Notes: generated by a model from the sequence alone, not told the origin. A stretch of 64,000 nucleotides of DNA from JAFGPF01 sp964500415 (GCA_964500415.1 CAZCOB010000001.1:124001-188000); one strand, 5' to 3'; shown: positions 17,154 through 26,103, counted from the first letter of the stretch. A program made the numbers and translations.

Positions 17154-17579
17154 ATGGATTTCAAAGAGTGTGTTGATTTCGCTAACGAGAACAAGACATG
17201 CTACCTGGCCACCGTGGACGGTGACCAGCCTCGGGTCAGGGCTATGGGGATGCATTATGCCGATGAAACTGGATTCTATTTCAATACCGAATCTACAAAA
17301 GCTCTGGCCAAACAGCTGGAGAAGAACCAGAAGGTAGAAATGTGTTTCTTCGCCCAGGGCAAGGTGTTGAGAATCTCCGGGAAGATAGAGTATATCGATG
17401 ATACTGATATCAGGAAGAGATTTTATGAGGAAAGGGGTTTTCTTAAGGAGATAGGCGTCAAAGGCCCGGAAGACCCTTTCCTGGTAGTGTTTGCCCTGCG
17501 TAAAGGCGAGGCTTTTATCTGGACATTTGCCGATAACCTCAAAGAGGCGGATATTCCCAGGGTAAGGTTTGGCGAATAA
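17154..17579 (+). CDS. Pyridoxamine 5'-phosphate oxidase-like flavin-binding protein
   Basis: A 141-residue split-barrel protein of the PNPOx-like family. The pattern 'TCYLATVDGDQPRVRAMGM' followed by 'GFYFNTESTKALAKQLEKN' and 'KVEMCFFAQGKVLRISGKIE' is typical. Such short proteins bind FMN or F420 and reduce varied substrates; true PdxH is longer (about 210 residues). Vitamin B6 here is probably made by PdxS/PdxT (61.8-63.3 kb), which need no PNP oxidase, so a B6 role is unlikely. It follows the acyl-CoA synthetase by 48 bp and precedes a cupin gene by 27 bp, so it is probably in the same transcript. Confidence 0.85.
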   Translation: MDFKECVDFANENKTCYLATVDGDQPRVRAMGMHYADETGFYFNTESTKALAKQLEKNQKVEMCFFAQGKVLRISGKIEYIDDTDIRKRFYEERGFLKEIGVKGPEDPFLVVFALRKGEAFIWTFADNLKEADIPRVRFGE

Positions 17580-17606
17580 CCAACCGCTCTTAAGGAGGGA
17601 GATAAC

Positions 17607-18041
17607 ATGGCCGAAGGCAAGTACGGGAAATATTTTTTTAAGAACCCGATAGCGGAGGGCAAGTTCGTCCCCAGACTGGCCTTTTTCAGCCGACAGCATG
17701 AAGAAGTCGGCGAAAAAGACTTCTCCGTATTATTGAACTGCATCACCGAGCCGTTTCTCATGGTCACCGAGCCCCATTCCCATGATTTCGACCAGTTCCT
17801 GCATTTTTACGGGGCCAACTCGCTGGATATTACCGAATTCGACGCCGTGGTCGAGATGTCGCTGGGAGAGGAGGTCGAGAAACACATCATCACCGAGCCC
17901 ACCGTTCTTTACATCCCCAGTGGCATGATTCACTGTCCGCTAAACTTTAGAGTGGTCAATAAGCCGGTAATATTCATGAATGTAGCGCTAACACCGGAGT
18001 ACGTCAAGGAGCCCCCCTCGTCGCCCTCTCCGAAACCGTAA
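17607..18041 (+). CDS. Cupin-like protein of unknown function
   Basis: A 144-residue protein. Possible metal ligands appear in cupin-like spacing: PHSHDFDQFLHFYG (two His plus a third after seven residues) and, later, 'YIPSGMIHCPLNF', where the IPSG-x-x-H block is the usual second cupin motif. The C-terminus is Pro/Ser-rich. Cupins range from enzymes to binding proteins, and I cannot assign a reaction. AAGGAGGGAG lies before the ATG. It is the last gene of the acyl-CoA synthetase group; a new promoter starts 36 bp after its stop codon. Confidence 0.75.
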   Translation: MAEGKYGKYFFKNPIAEGKFVPRLAFFSRQHEEVGEKDFSVLLNCITEPFLMVTEPHSHDFDQFLHFYGANSLDITEFDAVVEMSLGEEVEKHIITEPTVLYIPSGMIHCPLNFRVVNKPVIFMNVALTPEYVKEPPSSPSPKP

Positions 18042-18076
18042 TTAGCGGCGGTGCATGGGGTTCTGTCTTGTAGCTA

Positions 18077-18105
18077 TAGACAATACGCTCGTTTTCGTAT
18101 ATAAT
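18077..18105 (+). promoter_or_regulatory. Promoter upstream of the first pyrophosphatase gene
   Basis: TAGACA (18077-18082), 17 bp, consensus TATAAT (18100-18105). The predicted start is near 18112, only about 30 bases before a strong terminator-like hairpin, and about 186 bases before the hppA start codon. Confidence 0.68.
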
Positions 18106-18140
18106 TTTTAAGTAACAATGACCACAAATGACTTATTATC

Positions 18141-18180
18141 GTAGAGCAGGAGTCGATATACCCCTGCTCTACTATTTTTA
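18141..18180 (+). terminator. Terminator hairpin in the hppA leader (possible attenuator)
   Basis: A perfect 10-bp stem (18141-18150 with 18163-18172), a 12-base loop and a T-rich tail (TATTTTTATT). It may end the upstream transcript, but it also lies downstream of a promoter that can only serve hppA. That makes it a candidate attenuator, or the end of a small RNA of about 70 bases. Confidence 0.75.
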
Positions 18181-18284
18181 TTATCAATATTCAAAATAAG
18201 CCGGGCGGGTCGGGTTGACGGTAAAACAAACGGCTTGCCGGGAAGTATAAAAAAGATAATACTTGAGCTGTTTTTGCTCTACTA
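18165..18284 (+). repeat. Direct repeat TGCTCTACTA bracketing the hppA leader
   Basis: TGCTCTACTA occurs at 18165-18174, as the right arm of the terminator stem, and again at 18275-18284, just before the hppA ribosome-binding site. The left arm (GTAGAGCA, 18141-18148) can pair with either copy, so two mutually exclusive structures are possible. Confidence 0.6.
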
Positions 18285-18297
18285 GAAAAGGGGGAAA

Positions 18298-20436
18298 ATG
18301 CTACCAGGAATATTTTGGATTGTCCCCGCGGCCGGGGTAATCACGGTTATATTCGCCATAATACTAGCCAGGAACGTCCTCAAGCGTCCCACGGGAACAC
18401 CTAAAATGAAGGAAATCGGCGATATTATCTTTCAGGGTGCCTGGGCATTTCTCAAGCGCCAGTACAGCACCATTTCAATCTACTCGTTTGTAATCGCCAT
18501 CATCATCGGCGTTCTGGTAGGCGTGCTGGGCGGGACCGAGGTGGAGGGCATGAGCGCGCTTGATATCGGCTGGCGCACGGGGGTTGCCTTTTTAGTGGGC
18601 GCTTTCTGCTCCGGTCTGGCCGGTTTTATCGGTATGTTCATTGCGGTAAAGTCGAACGTCCGCTGTGCTGCCGCCGCGCAGCATAGTCTTACGGAGGCGG
18701 TCAACGTAGCCCTTCGCGGCGGTGCCGTCTCCGGATTTCTTATCACCGCGCTTAGCCTTATCGGCGTTACCGTTATCTTCTTTGCCTACGGCGGCAACAA
18801 TACGCCGGAAATTTCACCTCACCTGATTGTCGGCTTCGGTTTCGGCGCCAGCTTCGTGGCGCTGTTCGCCCAGCTTGGCGGCGGTATCTACACCAAGGCG
18901 GCTGATGTCGGCGCCGACCTTGTAGGCAAGGTCGAGTCTGGAATACCGGAGGACGACCCGCGTAACCCCGCCGTAATCGCTGACCTCGTCGGCGATAATG
19001 TCGGCGACTGTGCCGGCCGTGGCGCAGACCTTTTTGAGTCCACCGCCGCCGAGAATATCGGGGCGATGATACTGGGTATCGCCGCTTATCTCGCCACGAA
19101 CAACATAGCCTGGATCCTGTTCCCGCTCTGCGTCCGTGGTTTCGGTATGATTGCCAGCATGATCGGGCTGCTCTGCGTTAAGGCTAAAGAGAACGAGAAC
19201 GCCATGAACGCCCTCAACCGCGGCTATTTCGTGTCTATCGGCTTTTCCGTAGTCGGTCTCGCCGTTACCGTTTATTTCATGCTGGATAACTGGTGGCTCT
19301 TCGGGGCCGGCATGGTCGGTATCATTGCCAGCGTTGTCATTGTGTTCATCACCCAGTACTACACCGAGGCGCGTTACAAACCGGTGCAGGAGATTGCGGA
19401 AGCGTCCAAGACCGGCCCGGCCACCAACATCATCATGGGGATGTCCGTAGGCTTTTCGACGACTTTTGCCACGGCACTCGTTATCGGCATCGCCCTCCTG
19501 CTGTCTTACTGGCTGGGTAACGAGAGCGGCGTACATGGCGCCGGTGCCTTCGGCACGGCGGTAGCCACGATGGGTATGCTGATGACCTGTCCTTACGTTC
19601 TGTCCATGGATACCTTCGGGCCGATTACCGATAACGCCAACGGCATTAATGAAATGGCGGGTGCCGGACCCGAAATACGCCGGATAACCGACCGCCTGGA
19701 TGCCGTCGGCAATACCACCAAGGCCCTTACCAAGGGCTATGCCATGGTCTCCGCCGGTCTGGCGGCTTTCCTGCTCTTCCAGGCTTACCTGGACAGGGTC
19801 TCCTTTATCAAGTTCGGGGAAAGCGGACTGTATACTGTCGTTGACATCGCCCGCATCGAGGTCTTCGTCGGGGCGCTGCTGGCGGTAATGATTGTCTATC
19901 TCTTCAGCGCCTGGGCTATCAAGGCCGTCGGTAAGACTGCCTCCAAGATTATCGAGGAGGTGCGCCGCCAGTTCAAGGCCGACCCTGGCATTCTGGCGGG
20001 AACATCCAAGCCCGATTATGCCCGCGCGGTGGATATCACCACCCGCGCCGGACTCAGGGAGATGATAGCTCCCGGCCTGCTGCCGGTGCTGGGCCCGATA
20101 GTCATCGGCGTAATTTTCCGCTACCTGCCGGGCGGCTATGATGCCGCCATGGTGGTGGCGGCGGTGCTGATGGTGGGCACCATCGGCGGTATCATGATGG
20201 CGTCGTTCATGAACAACGGCGGCGGCGCCTGGGATAACGCCAAGAAGATGATTGAGGACGGGCAGCTTAAAGACGAAAGCGGAGCAGTCCTGGGTAAGGG
20301 GACTCTCGCTCACGCGGCGGCGGTTGTCGGCGACACTGTCGGCGACCCTCTCAAGGATACCGCCGGGCCTTCGCTGCACGTTCTGGTAAAACTCCTGGCC
20401 ACCATCACGCTGGTGATGTGCCCGCTGTTTATTTAG
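18298..20436 (+). CDS. hppA: Membrane pyrophosphatase, K+-independent type (proton pump)
   Basis: A 712-residue, roughly 16-helix pump that couples pyrophosphate hydrolysis to ion export. The substrate site DVGADLVGKVESGIPEDDPR and the following DNVGDCAGRGADLFES are textbook. The residue deciding potassium dependence is Lys in GNTTKALTKG (Ala in K+-dependent forms), with Thr three positions later; by established family rules this is a K+-independent H+-pumping enzyme. The C-terminal DTVGDPLKDTAGPS motif is intact. GGGGG lies 4-5 bases before the ATG. It is transcribed alone from its own promoter, with an unusual leader, and ends in a strong terminator. A second, K+-dependent type paralogue is at 54.3-56.3 kb. 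Confidence 0.95.
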   Translation: MLPGIFWIVPAAGVITVIFAIILARNVLKRPTGTPKMKEIGDIIFQGAWAFLKRQYSTISIYSFVIAIIIGVLVGVLGGTEVEGMSALDIGWRTGVAFLVGAFCSGLAGFIGMFIAVKSNVRCAAAAQHSLTEAVNVALRGGAVSGFLITALSLIGVTVIFFAYGGNNTPEISPHLIVGFGFGASFVALFAQLGGGIYTKAADVGADLVGKVESGIPEDDPRNPAVIADLVGDNVGDCAGRGADLFESTAAENIGAMILGIAAYLATNNIAWILFPLCVRGFGMIASMIGLLCVKAKENENAMNALNRGYFVSIGFSVVGLAVTVYFMLDNWWLFGAGMVGIIASVVIVFITQYYTEARYKPVQEIAEASKTGPATNIIMGMSVGFSTTFATALVIGIALLLSYWLGNESGVHGAGAFGTAVATMGMLMTCPYVLSMDTFGPITDNANGINEMAGAGPEIRRITDRLDAVGNTTKALTKGYAMVSAGLAAFLLFQAYLDRVSFIKFGESGLYTVVDIARIEVFVGALLAVMIVYLFSAWAIKAVGKTASKIIEEVRRQFKADPGILAGTSKPDYARAVDITTRAGLREMIAPGLLPVLGPIVIGVIFRYLPGGYDAAMVVAAVLMVGTIGGIMMASFMNNGGGAWDNAKKMIEDGQLKDESGAVLGKGTLAHAAAVVGDTVGDPLKDTAGPSLHVLVKLLATITLVMCPLFI

Positions 20437-20460
20437 GTATAAACTGCTTACTTTAAAAGT

Positions 20461-20503
20461 ATAAGGGGCATGATTTATAGAGGTCATGCCCCTTATTTGT
20501 TTT
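20461..20503 (+). terminator. Strong terminator between hppA and the convergent MBL gene
   Basis: A perfect 13-bp stem (20461-20473 with 20484-20496) with a 10-base loop is followed by TTGTTTT. On the minus strand the hairpin is followed by ACTTTTAAAG, so it may serve both convergent genes. Confidence 0.88.
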
Positions 20504-20509
20504 CGATTC

Positions 20510-21124
20510 TTATTTCAGAAAAGGATTGGCCCGTTTCTCCGTGCTGATGGTGGAGTCCGGGCCGTGGCCGGGATGGACGACAGTCTCCGGGGGCAGCGTC
20601 AGCAGCTTGGTACGGATGCTATTAATAAGCTGGTCGTAGTCACCGTCGATGAGGTCGTACCGGCCGATGCCGTAGTTGAAGAGCGTGTCCCCGGTAAAAA
20701 CATGCCCTTCCCCCACGATGCTGATGCCGCAGGGGGTGTGACCAGGCGTGTGCAGCACTTTAAAATGAAGGTTGCCTATTTCTATTTCATCGCCTTCTTC
20801 AAGGATGCGTTCCGGCTTGGGGGCACCCTCAAAGGGCGACTCGTATACGTAGTCCGGCGACTGGGGCAGATATTTAGCGCATTCAGCGTGAGATGCTAAT
20901 GGAGCTTTGGTGGCTTTTTTGACCTGCGCCGACGCCCCGACATGGTCCGGGTGTCGATGAGTTAACACGATAAGCTTTATCGTTAACCCCAGCTTCTCGA
21001 CAGCCCGCAGGATATCTTCAGCCTGTGCACCGGGGTCGATTATCATGCCTTCCCCGGTCGCCTCCGAGCCGATAATATAACAGTTGCTGGCGTAAGGCCC
21101 GACTACCAGTTTCCTGACTATCAT
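20510..21124 (-). CDS. MBL-fold metallohydrolase (glyoxalase II-like)
   Basis: A 204-residue metallo-beta-lactamase-fold protein. The zinc motif is THRHPDHVG (HxHxDH), followed by 'HTPGHTPCGISIVGE', 'VFTGDTLFNYGIGR' and a C-terminal VHPGHGPDSTI. This order matches the small hydroxyacylglutathione-hydrolase-like group, which hydrolyses thioesters or related substrates; the short length lacks the C-terminal substrate domain of true glyoxalase II. The natural substrate is unknown. It shares family and start pattern with another MBL protein at 34.3 kb (MQLGPYGTNAYIV there; VVGPYASNCYII here), so the two are likely paralogues. Confidence 0.88.
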   Translation of the reverse strand: MIVRKLVVGPYASNCYIIGSEATGEGMIIDPGAQAEDILRAVEKLGLTIKLIVLTHRHPDHVGASAQVKKATKAPLASHAECAKYLPQSPDYVYESPFEGAPKPERILEEGDEIEIGNLHFKVLHTPGHTPCGISIVGEGHVFTGDTLFNYGIGRYDLIDGDYDQLINSIRTKLLTLPPETVVHPGHGPDSTISTEKRANPFLK

Positions 21125-21280
21125 TGCAACCTCCGGGTATCAAGTTTGATATTAAATAGTATACCCGAACTTCAGATAATTTTCATTCGGCTCCGCACGG
21201 TTTACCACTTGCGCTATTTTCACACTATACGTTAAACTTACAATAAGAAGTTTCTTCACGTACTTGTTAGGGAGCCGGAT

Positions 21281-22594
21281 TTGGCGGATATTCGCTCGTT
21301 TTACGGTGTACATTACAATCCATCGCCGGTGAAAGACCTGGTGAAGGTTATCTGCCCTCCCTACGATGTCATTAATCCCAAGCTACAGCAGGAGCTGTAT
21401 GAGTGCAACAACTGTAATTTCGTACGTGTTGAGCTCGGGCGCGAGCTGCCGTCCGATAAAGACACGGATAACCGATATACCCGTGCTGCCGCCACGCTGG
21501 AGAAATGGCTGCAACAGGGTATCCTGGAGATTGATAAAGAATCGTCTATTTATGTAGCTGACCACCATTTCATACATCACGGCAGAGAACATTGTCGTCG
21601 CAGCATCTACTGCCTGGTAAAACTGGAAGAGTGGGATAGAATGGTTGTCCGCCCGCACGAAGGCACTCTACCCCGACCCAAAGGCGACCGGTTAAGCCTC
21701 TTATGGGCGCTTCAGGCCAATACGAGTCCTGTTATGGCTCTCTACGAGGATAAGAAACGTACCATAGCCTCGCTGCTGGAGGCGCCGACCGCCGGTAAGC
21801 CCGTTCTCGAAGCCGATAACGGAAAAGGAGAAAGCCACAGGCTGTGGGCCGTCAATGATAAGAAGATAATCGGTCAAATACACGGTTACCTGTCCGACCG
21901 GCCGCTTTATATTGCCGATGGCCACCACCGTTACGAAAGCGCCCTGATTTACCAGCGGGAGAGGCGCACTGCTTCTTCAGCGGAGATTAAGGAAGCCCCC
22001 TACGATTTCGTGATGATGACGCTGGTAAATTTTGAAGATACCGGACTCATTATCCTGCCGGCGCACCGCATGGTCAGGGGTCTGCCGCCTTCGTCAATCG
22101 ATGGTCTGATGACCGGATTAAAAACATGCTTTACCGTCGAAGAATTACCTTTAAATAAAGCTGAGATATCATCGCAGGTCAACGGGCTGCTGTCCGCAGA
22201 TACGGATGAATTGAAGCTCGTTCTTTACGGTTTGAATACAGATCGGTTTTTATTGCTGAAACTGCGCGATTTCGATAAAGTCAGCCAGATGATGCCGTAC
22301 TTTCATTCTTATGCTTACCAGAGGTTAGATGTGAGCATCGTCGACCATGTCATACTGGAGGAGCTTCTCGGCCTGACTCACGATAAGGTGGGGGCGTTTC
22401 TCGACTACACCAATGATACCCTCGATGCCGTTAAGATGGTCGCGGAGCAGGAATATCAGCTGGCGTTTATCGTCAACCCGGTAAAACCGGAGGCTATCAA
22501 GGCTATTGCCGACAGCGGTGACCGCATGCCCCGGAAATCGACCTATTTTTTCCCCAAGACACCGGCCGGGCTCGTGTTATACAGGTTCGGTTAA
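21281..22594 (+). CDS. DUF1015-family protein
   Basis: A 437-residue cytosolic protein of the DUF1015 family, recognised by 'CPPYDVINP' near the N-terminus, 'RPHEGTLPRPKGDRLSLL' and 'YIADGHHRYESAL' in the middle, in the standard order. The family is widespread in anaerobes and often lies near serA; here tyrS, an aminotransferase and serA follow within 5 kb. Its reaction is unknown to me, and the HHRYE motif looks catalytic. The start is a TTG at 21281 with GGGAG 6 bases upstream; no in-frame ATG gives the conserved N-terminus. Length is typical (about 400-450). Confidence 0.88.
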   Translation: MADIRSFYGVHYNPSPVKDLVKVICPPYDVINPKLQQELYECNNCNFVRVELGRELPSDKDTDNRYTRAAATLEKWLQQGILEIDKESSIYVADHHFIHHGREHCRRSIYCLVKLEEWDRMVVRPHEGTLPRPKGDRLSLLWALQANTSPVMALYEDKKRTIASLLEAPTAGKPVLEADNGKGESHRLWAVNDKKIIGQIHGYLSDRPLYIADGHHRYESALIYQRERRTASSAEIKEAPYDFVMMTLVNFEDTGLIILPAHRMVRGLPPSSIDGLMTGLKTCFTVEELPLNKAEISSQVNGLLSADTDELKLVLYGLNTDRFLLLKLRDFDKVSQMMPYFHSYAYQRLDVSIVDHVILEELLGLTHDKVGAFLDYTNDTLDAVKMVAEQEYQLAFIVNPVKPEAIKAIADSGDRMPRKSTYFFPKTPAGLVLYRFG

Positions 22595-22665
22595 TGCTGT
22601 CTTTCCTGCCGGTGCAACCTTAATATTCGTGCGGTAATACTGAAAAGCTGGCGTTAAATTTACGT

Positions 22666-22696
22666 TTGACGCCAGGCTGGGATTTTATAGTATAAT
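22666..22696 (+). promoter_or_regulatory. Probable promoter for ribF
   Basis: TTGACG (22666-22671), 19 bp, consensus TATAAT (22691-22696). A start near 22703 supports the GTG at 22737, not the TTG at 22707, as the ribF initiation codon. The long spacer lowers confidence. Confidence 0.45.
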
Positions 22697-22736
22697 AAAT
22701 GTATAATTGGCTGTTTTAACAGCAGGAGAAGGAAGC

Positions 22737-23669
22737 GTGCTGATTGAGGAAGAGTTAGCCGTATTTTCACCCGAAAAGAATACAATTATAACGGTCGGTG
22801 TTTTCGATGGCGTGCACCTGGGCCACAAGCACCTGATTGCCGAATTGCTGCAGGAGGCTGGGCAGAGGGGCATGCTTTCCGGCGTGGTAACGTTCCGCCA
22901 ACATCCCGAGGACCTTCTTTCCTCAAAACAAAAACTGCCCTTTTTAACCGATATCCAGACGAGGATAAGGCTTCTCCAGAATGAGGGTATTGATATTATC
23001 GTGCCTCTATCGTTTAATAAAGAACTGGCTGGACTGGATGCGCATCGGTTTATCGGCCTGTTACACAAGCATCTCAGGATGCGTGGTATGGTAATCGGCT
23101 CGGATTTCGCTCTCGGCAAGGGGAGGGAAGGCCACACCGATACCCTACGCCGACTCGGCAGGGAGATGGATTTCAGCGTCACCGTGGTGCCGCCGCTGCA
23201 AATCAATGGAGAGGTAGTCAGCAGCACCGCCATCAGAAAGGCGATGGCTCAGGGAAATATGGAGAGAGTAAGCCGGCTTACCGGCCGTTACTTCAGCCTG
23301 CACGGCAAGGTGGTTACCGGGGCAGGAAGGGGAGGGGGCCTGGGATTTCCTACCGCCAACCTGGACGTCAATTCCGGGCAGGCCCTGCCTCCCGATGGTG
23401 TTTACGCCGGACTGGCGCATATCGACGGTAAAATATACCAGTCGATGACCAATATCGGCAAGGACCCGACGTTCGGAGGCACCGAACGTACTGTCGAATC
23501 TTACCTCCTCGATTATAGCGGCGACCTTTACGGCCAGGAGCTATCGGTCGATTTCATCGCCAAGCTCCGCGATGAGAAGATATTCGCCAGCGCCGATGAG
23601 CTTAAGAAACAGGTAGCCGAGGATGTCAGGCGGGGGAAGGCGATACTGGAATCTACAGGTGTGAGTTAG
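22737..23669 (+). CDS. ribF: Bifunctional riboflavin kinase / FAD synthetase
   Basis: A 310-residue enzyme that converts riboflavin to FMN and then FAD. The N-terminal nucleotidyltransferase domain shows VGVFDGVHLGHKHLI (HxGH-type motif) and, further on, 'SSTAIRKAMAQGNM'. The C-terminal flavokinase domain shows 'GLGFPTANLDV' (PTAN motif), 'GVYAGLAHIDGKIYQSMTNI' and 'VESYLLDYSGDLYGQELSV'. Length and order match the family. I start at the GTG at 22737, which has AGGAG/GAAGGA just upstream. tyrS follows 15 bp later. Flavin demand in this organism is high, given the ETF, acyl-CoA dehydrogenases and nitroreductases. I see no FMN riboswitch in the short leader. Confidence 0.93.
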   Translation: MLIEEELAVFSPEKNTIITVGVFDGVHLGHKHLIAELLQEAGQRGMLSGVVTFRQHPEDLLSSKQKLPFLTDIQTRIRLLQNEGIDIIVPLSFNKELAGLDAHRFIGLLHKHLRMRGMVIGSDFALGKGREGHTDTLRRLGREMDFSVTVVPPLQINGEVVSSTAIRKAMAQGNMERVSRLTGRYFSLHGKVVTGAGRGGGLGFPTANLDVNSGQALPPDGVYAGLAHIDGKIYQSMTNIGKDPTFGGTERTVESYLLDYSGDLYGQELSVDFIAKLRDEKIFASADELKKQVAEDVRRGKAILESTGVS

Positions 23670-23684
23670 CCAGGAGGATTACAG

Positions 23685-24974
23685 GTGGACTCAATAGATA
23701 AACAGGTCTCTATTTACATGCAAGGCTCTGAGTTTGGCGACCCGCAAATTAAAGAGATGATGACCGGAGAACTAAAACAGAAACTGATTGAAGCCAGAGA
23801 TGAGGGGCGTCCGCTCCGGGTTTACTGTGGTTATGACGTTACCGCCCCCGATATTCACCTGGGTCATACCATCACTATGCGTAAATTACGCCAGTTCCAA
23901 GAGTTCGGCCATGACGTAACTTTCCTCATAGGTACTTTTACCACATTAATCGGCGACCCCAGCGACCGGGACGAAGCACGCTCCATGGCGCTGCAGGAAG
24001 AAGTCCAGAAAAATGCTAAAACATATGCCGAGCAGGCATTCAAAATACTTGACCCGGAGAAGACCAAAGTCCGTTATAATTTCGAATGGTTGAGCAAGCT
24101 GACCTTTGCCGATGTCATCGGTATGGCTTCATATTTTACCGTTCAGCAGTTTTTAGTTCGCGACCGACTCCGTAATCGTTATGATAGTAACGACCCCATC
24201 TGGTTACGTGAGTTGCTTTATCCTCTGGCTCAAGGTTATGACGCGGTTTCCCTGAAAGCCGACGTACAAATCGGGGCTACTGAGCAGCTTTTTAATCTGA
24301 TGTCCGGACGCAAACTTCAGGAGGTCTTCGGACAGAAGCCGCAGGTATGCCTCACCTTCCCGGTACTGGTGGGGACCGACGGCGTTCAGAGGATGAGTAA
24401 AAGTACGGGTAACTACATCGGTGTTACCGAACCGCCGGAGCAGATATACGGCAAAACCATGTCTATTCCCGATGGCATTATGATGCAATACTTTGAATTG
24501 CTGACCGATGTCCCGACGGATGAACTGGCAGAAATAAAGAAGCTGCTTGATAGCGGTTCAAATCCCATGGACTTAAAAAAACATCTGGCCAGGGATATCG
24601 TTACACAGCTTTACAGCGAAAAAGACGCTAATGAGGCGGAGAAGCATTTTGAGAAGGTGGTGCAGAAGAAAGAAGTGCCGGACGAAATCCCCGAGTGTCC
24701 TATATCTTTTAACAAGTTTAGAGAATTTCTAATGCAAATTGGTCAAACGCAAGAAGCAACGACGCCAAATATTCGTTCAGCGATTAACATGAATCGGCTG
24801 ATTGTGGAAATAGGTTTAGCTAAGAGTCACAGTGAAGTTGGTAGATTAATTGCCCAAGGTGCTGTGAAGATAAATGGCGAAAAATTAACCAGTAATGTAG
24901 CCCATGTCGATGACATTTTTATTATCAATGTCGGCAAACGCCGTTTCGCTAGAGTAATAAATTCTGATACATAA
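23685..24974 (+). CDS. tyrS: Tyrosyl-tRNA synthetase
   Basis: A 429-residue class I synthetase charging tRNA-Tyr. The HIGH-type motif is HLGHT (PDIHLGHTITMRKLRQF), the KMSKS-type loop is RMSKSTGNY, and an S4 RNA-binding domain covers about the last 70 residues (SHSEVGRLIAQGAVKINGEK). The start is a GTG with AGGAGG 8 bases upstream. The 3' part encoding the S4 domain is clearly AT-richer than its surroundings (hand count about 39% GC over 24721-24900, against 70% over 25021-25080 in the next gene), hinting at a mosaic origin or simply weaker codon bias. The gene ends 18 bp before the aminotransferase. Confidence 0.95.
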   Translation: MDSIDKQVSIYMQGSEFGDPQIKEMMTGELKQKLIEARDEGRPLRVYCGYDVTAPDIHLGHTITMRKLRQFQEFGHDVTFLIGTFTTLIGDPSDRDEARSMALQEEVQKNAKTYAEQAFKILDPEKTKVRYNFEWLSKLTFADVIGMASYFTVQQFLVRDRLRNRYDSNDPIWLRELLYPLAQGYDAVSLKADVQIGATEQLFNLMSGRKLQEVFGQKPQVCLTFPVLVGTDGVQRMSKSTGNYIGVTEPPEQIYGKTMSIPDGIMMQYFELLTDVPTDELAEIKKLLDSGSNPMDLKKHLARDIVTQLYSEKDANEAEKHFEKVVQKKEVPDEIPECPISFNKFREFLMQIGQTQEATTPNIRSAINMNRLIVEIGLAKSHSEVGRLIAQGAVKINGEKLTSNVAHVDDIFIINVGKRRFARVINSDT

Positions 24975-24992
24975 ACTATACAAGGAGACCAA

Positions 24993-26093
24993 ATGTCACA
25001 ATTACGCGTCCCCGGACCGACCCCCTGCCCGCCGGAAGTCCTTCAGGCGATGGGCTGGCCCATGATTAACCACCGCGGGCCGGAGTATAAGAAAATGCAC
25101 CAGGAAGTCACCCAAGAATTGAAGCAGGTCTTCCAGACTAAGAACGATTTATATATACTCACCGGCTCCGGTACCGGCGGTCTTGAAGCTGCCGTGGTCA
25201 ATATGCTGTCGCCGGGTGATAAGATACTGTCGGTATCCATCGGCGTTTTCGGCGACCGCTGGGCGAATATCGCTAAAACGTTCGGGGCCGATGTCGTCTC
25301 TCTCAATTACGAGTGGGGCAGGGCCGCCGACCCCGCTGCCGTCGCTGAAGCTATCAAGGTCAACCCGGATATTAAAGCGGTGCTGGTGACTCATAATGAG
25401 ACATCCACCGGCGTTACCAATCCTCTTGAGCCTATCTGCGGGGTGGTGAAAGACGCCGGCAAGTTGCTCCTCGTCGATGCCATCAGCAGCCTGTCCTCCA
25501 TCGACCTTCCGGTGGATAAATGGGGCTGTGACGTAGTCGTCACGGGTTCGCAGAAGGGCTGGAAGGTGCCGCCGGGTCTGTCCATGGTCAGTATCAGTCC
25601 TGAGGCCTGGAAAGCATTCGAGCAGGCTAAAATGCCCCGATTCTACTGGGACTTCGGTAAAGCCAGGAGCTATTATAATGATAAAGCCGAGAATCCCTGG
25701 ACGCCGGCCATCTCGGTGGTCTTTGCTCTTTCGGTATCGCTGAAAGTGATGCTGAAGGAAGGACTGCCGGGTATCTTCGCCAGGCAGGCGCACATCGGCC
25801 AGATGACCCGCGAAGGTGTAAAAGCGCTGGGGCTATCGATTTTCGCCGATGAAAAATATGCCTCGAACACCGTTTCGGCGGTGGCGATTCCCGGGGGAGT
25901 CGATGGTAAAAAGCTGCGCCAGCTTATGCAGTCCGAACATGGAATCGTCCTGGCTGGCGGCCAGCAGCGCCTTGATGGTAAAATATTCCGTATCGGCCAC
26001 CTCGGCCTGGTAACCGAAGACGACATTAAGGAAGTAATTGCCGCGCTCAGGGAAGTCCTGCCCAAAGCAGGCTTTACCGGAGTAAAAAAGTAA
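24993..26093 (+). CDS. Class V aminotransferase (serine/alanine-glyoxylate type)
   Basis: A 366-residue PLP enzyme of the alanine-glyoxylate/serine-pyruvate aminotransferase group. It begins 'RVPGPTPCPPEVLQAM', has 'LTGSGTGGLEAAV' for PLP phosphate binding, VDAISSLSS with the PLP-ring Asp, and the Schiff-base Lys in TGSQKGWK. The arrangement directly upstream of serA (10-bp gap) suggests that it transaminates 3-phosphohydroxypyruvate to phosphoserine in place of SerC, or makes serine by another route. This is inference from context; glycine/glyoxylate metabolism is the alternative. AAGGAG precedes the ATG. Confidence 0.9.
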   Translation: MSQLRVPGPTPCPPEVLQAMGWPMINHRGPEYKKMHQEVTQELKQVFQTKNDLYILTGSGTGGLEAAVVNMLSPGDKILSVSIGVFGDRWANIAKTFGADVVSLNYEWGRAADPAAVAEAIKVNPDIKAVLVTHNETSTGVTNPLEPICGVVKDAGKLLLVDAISSLSSIDLPVDKWGCDVVVTGSQKGWKVPPGLSMVSISPEAWKAFEQAKMPRFYWDFGKARSYYNDKAENPWTPAISVVFALSVSLKVMLKEGLPGIFARQAHIGQMTREGVKALGLSIFADEKYASNTVSAVAIPGGVDGKKLRQLMQSEHGIVLAGGQQRLDGKIFRIGHLGLVTEDDIKEVIAALREVLPKAGFTGVKK

Positions 26094-26103
26094 GGAAACA
26101 TAT

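Noticed and set aside
18814..20487. A 557-codon open frame antisense to the first pyrophosphatase gene
   Set aside because: It mirrors a highly conserved, GC-biased gene; composition (rich in His, Arg, Gly, Asp) and lack of start signals mark it as a shadow.
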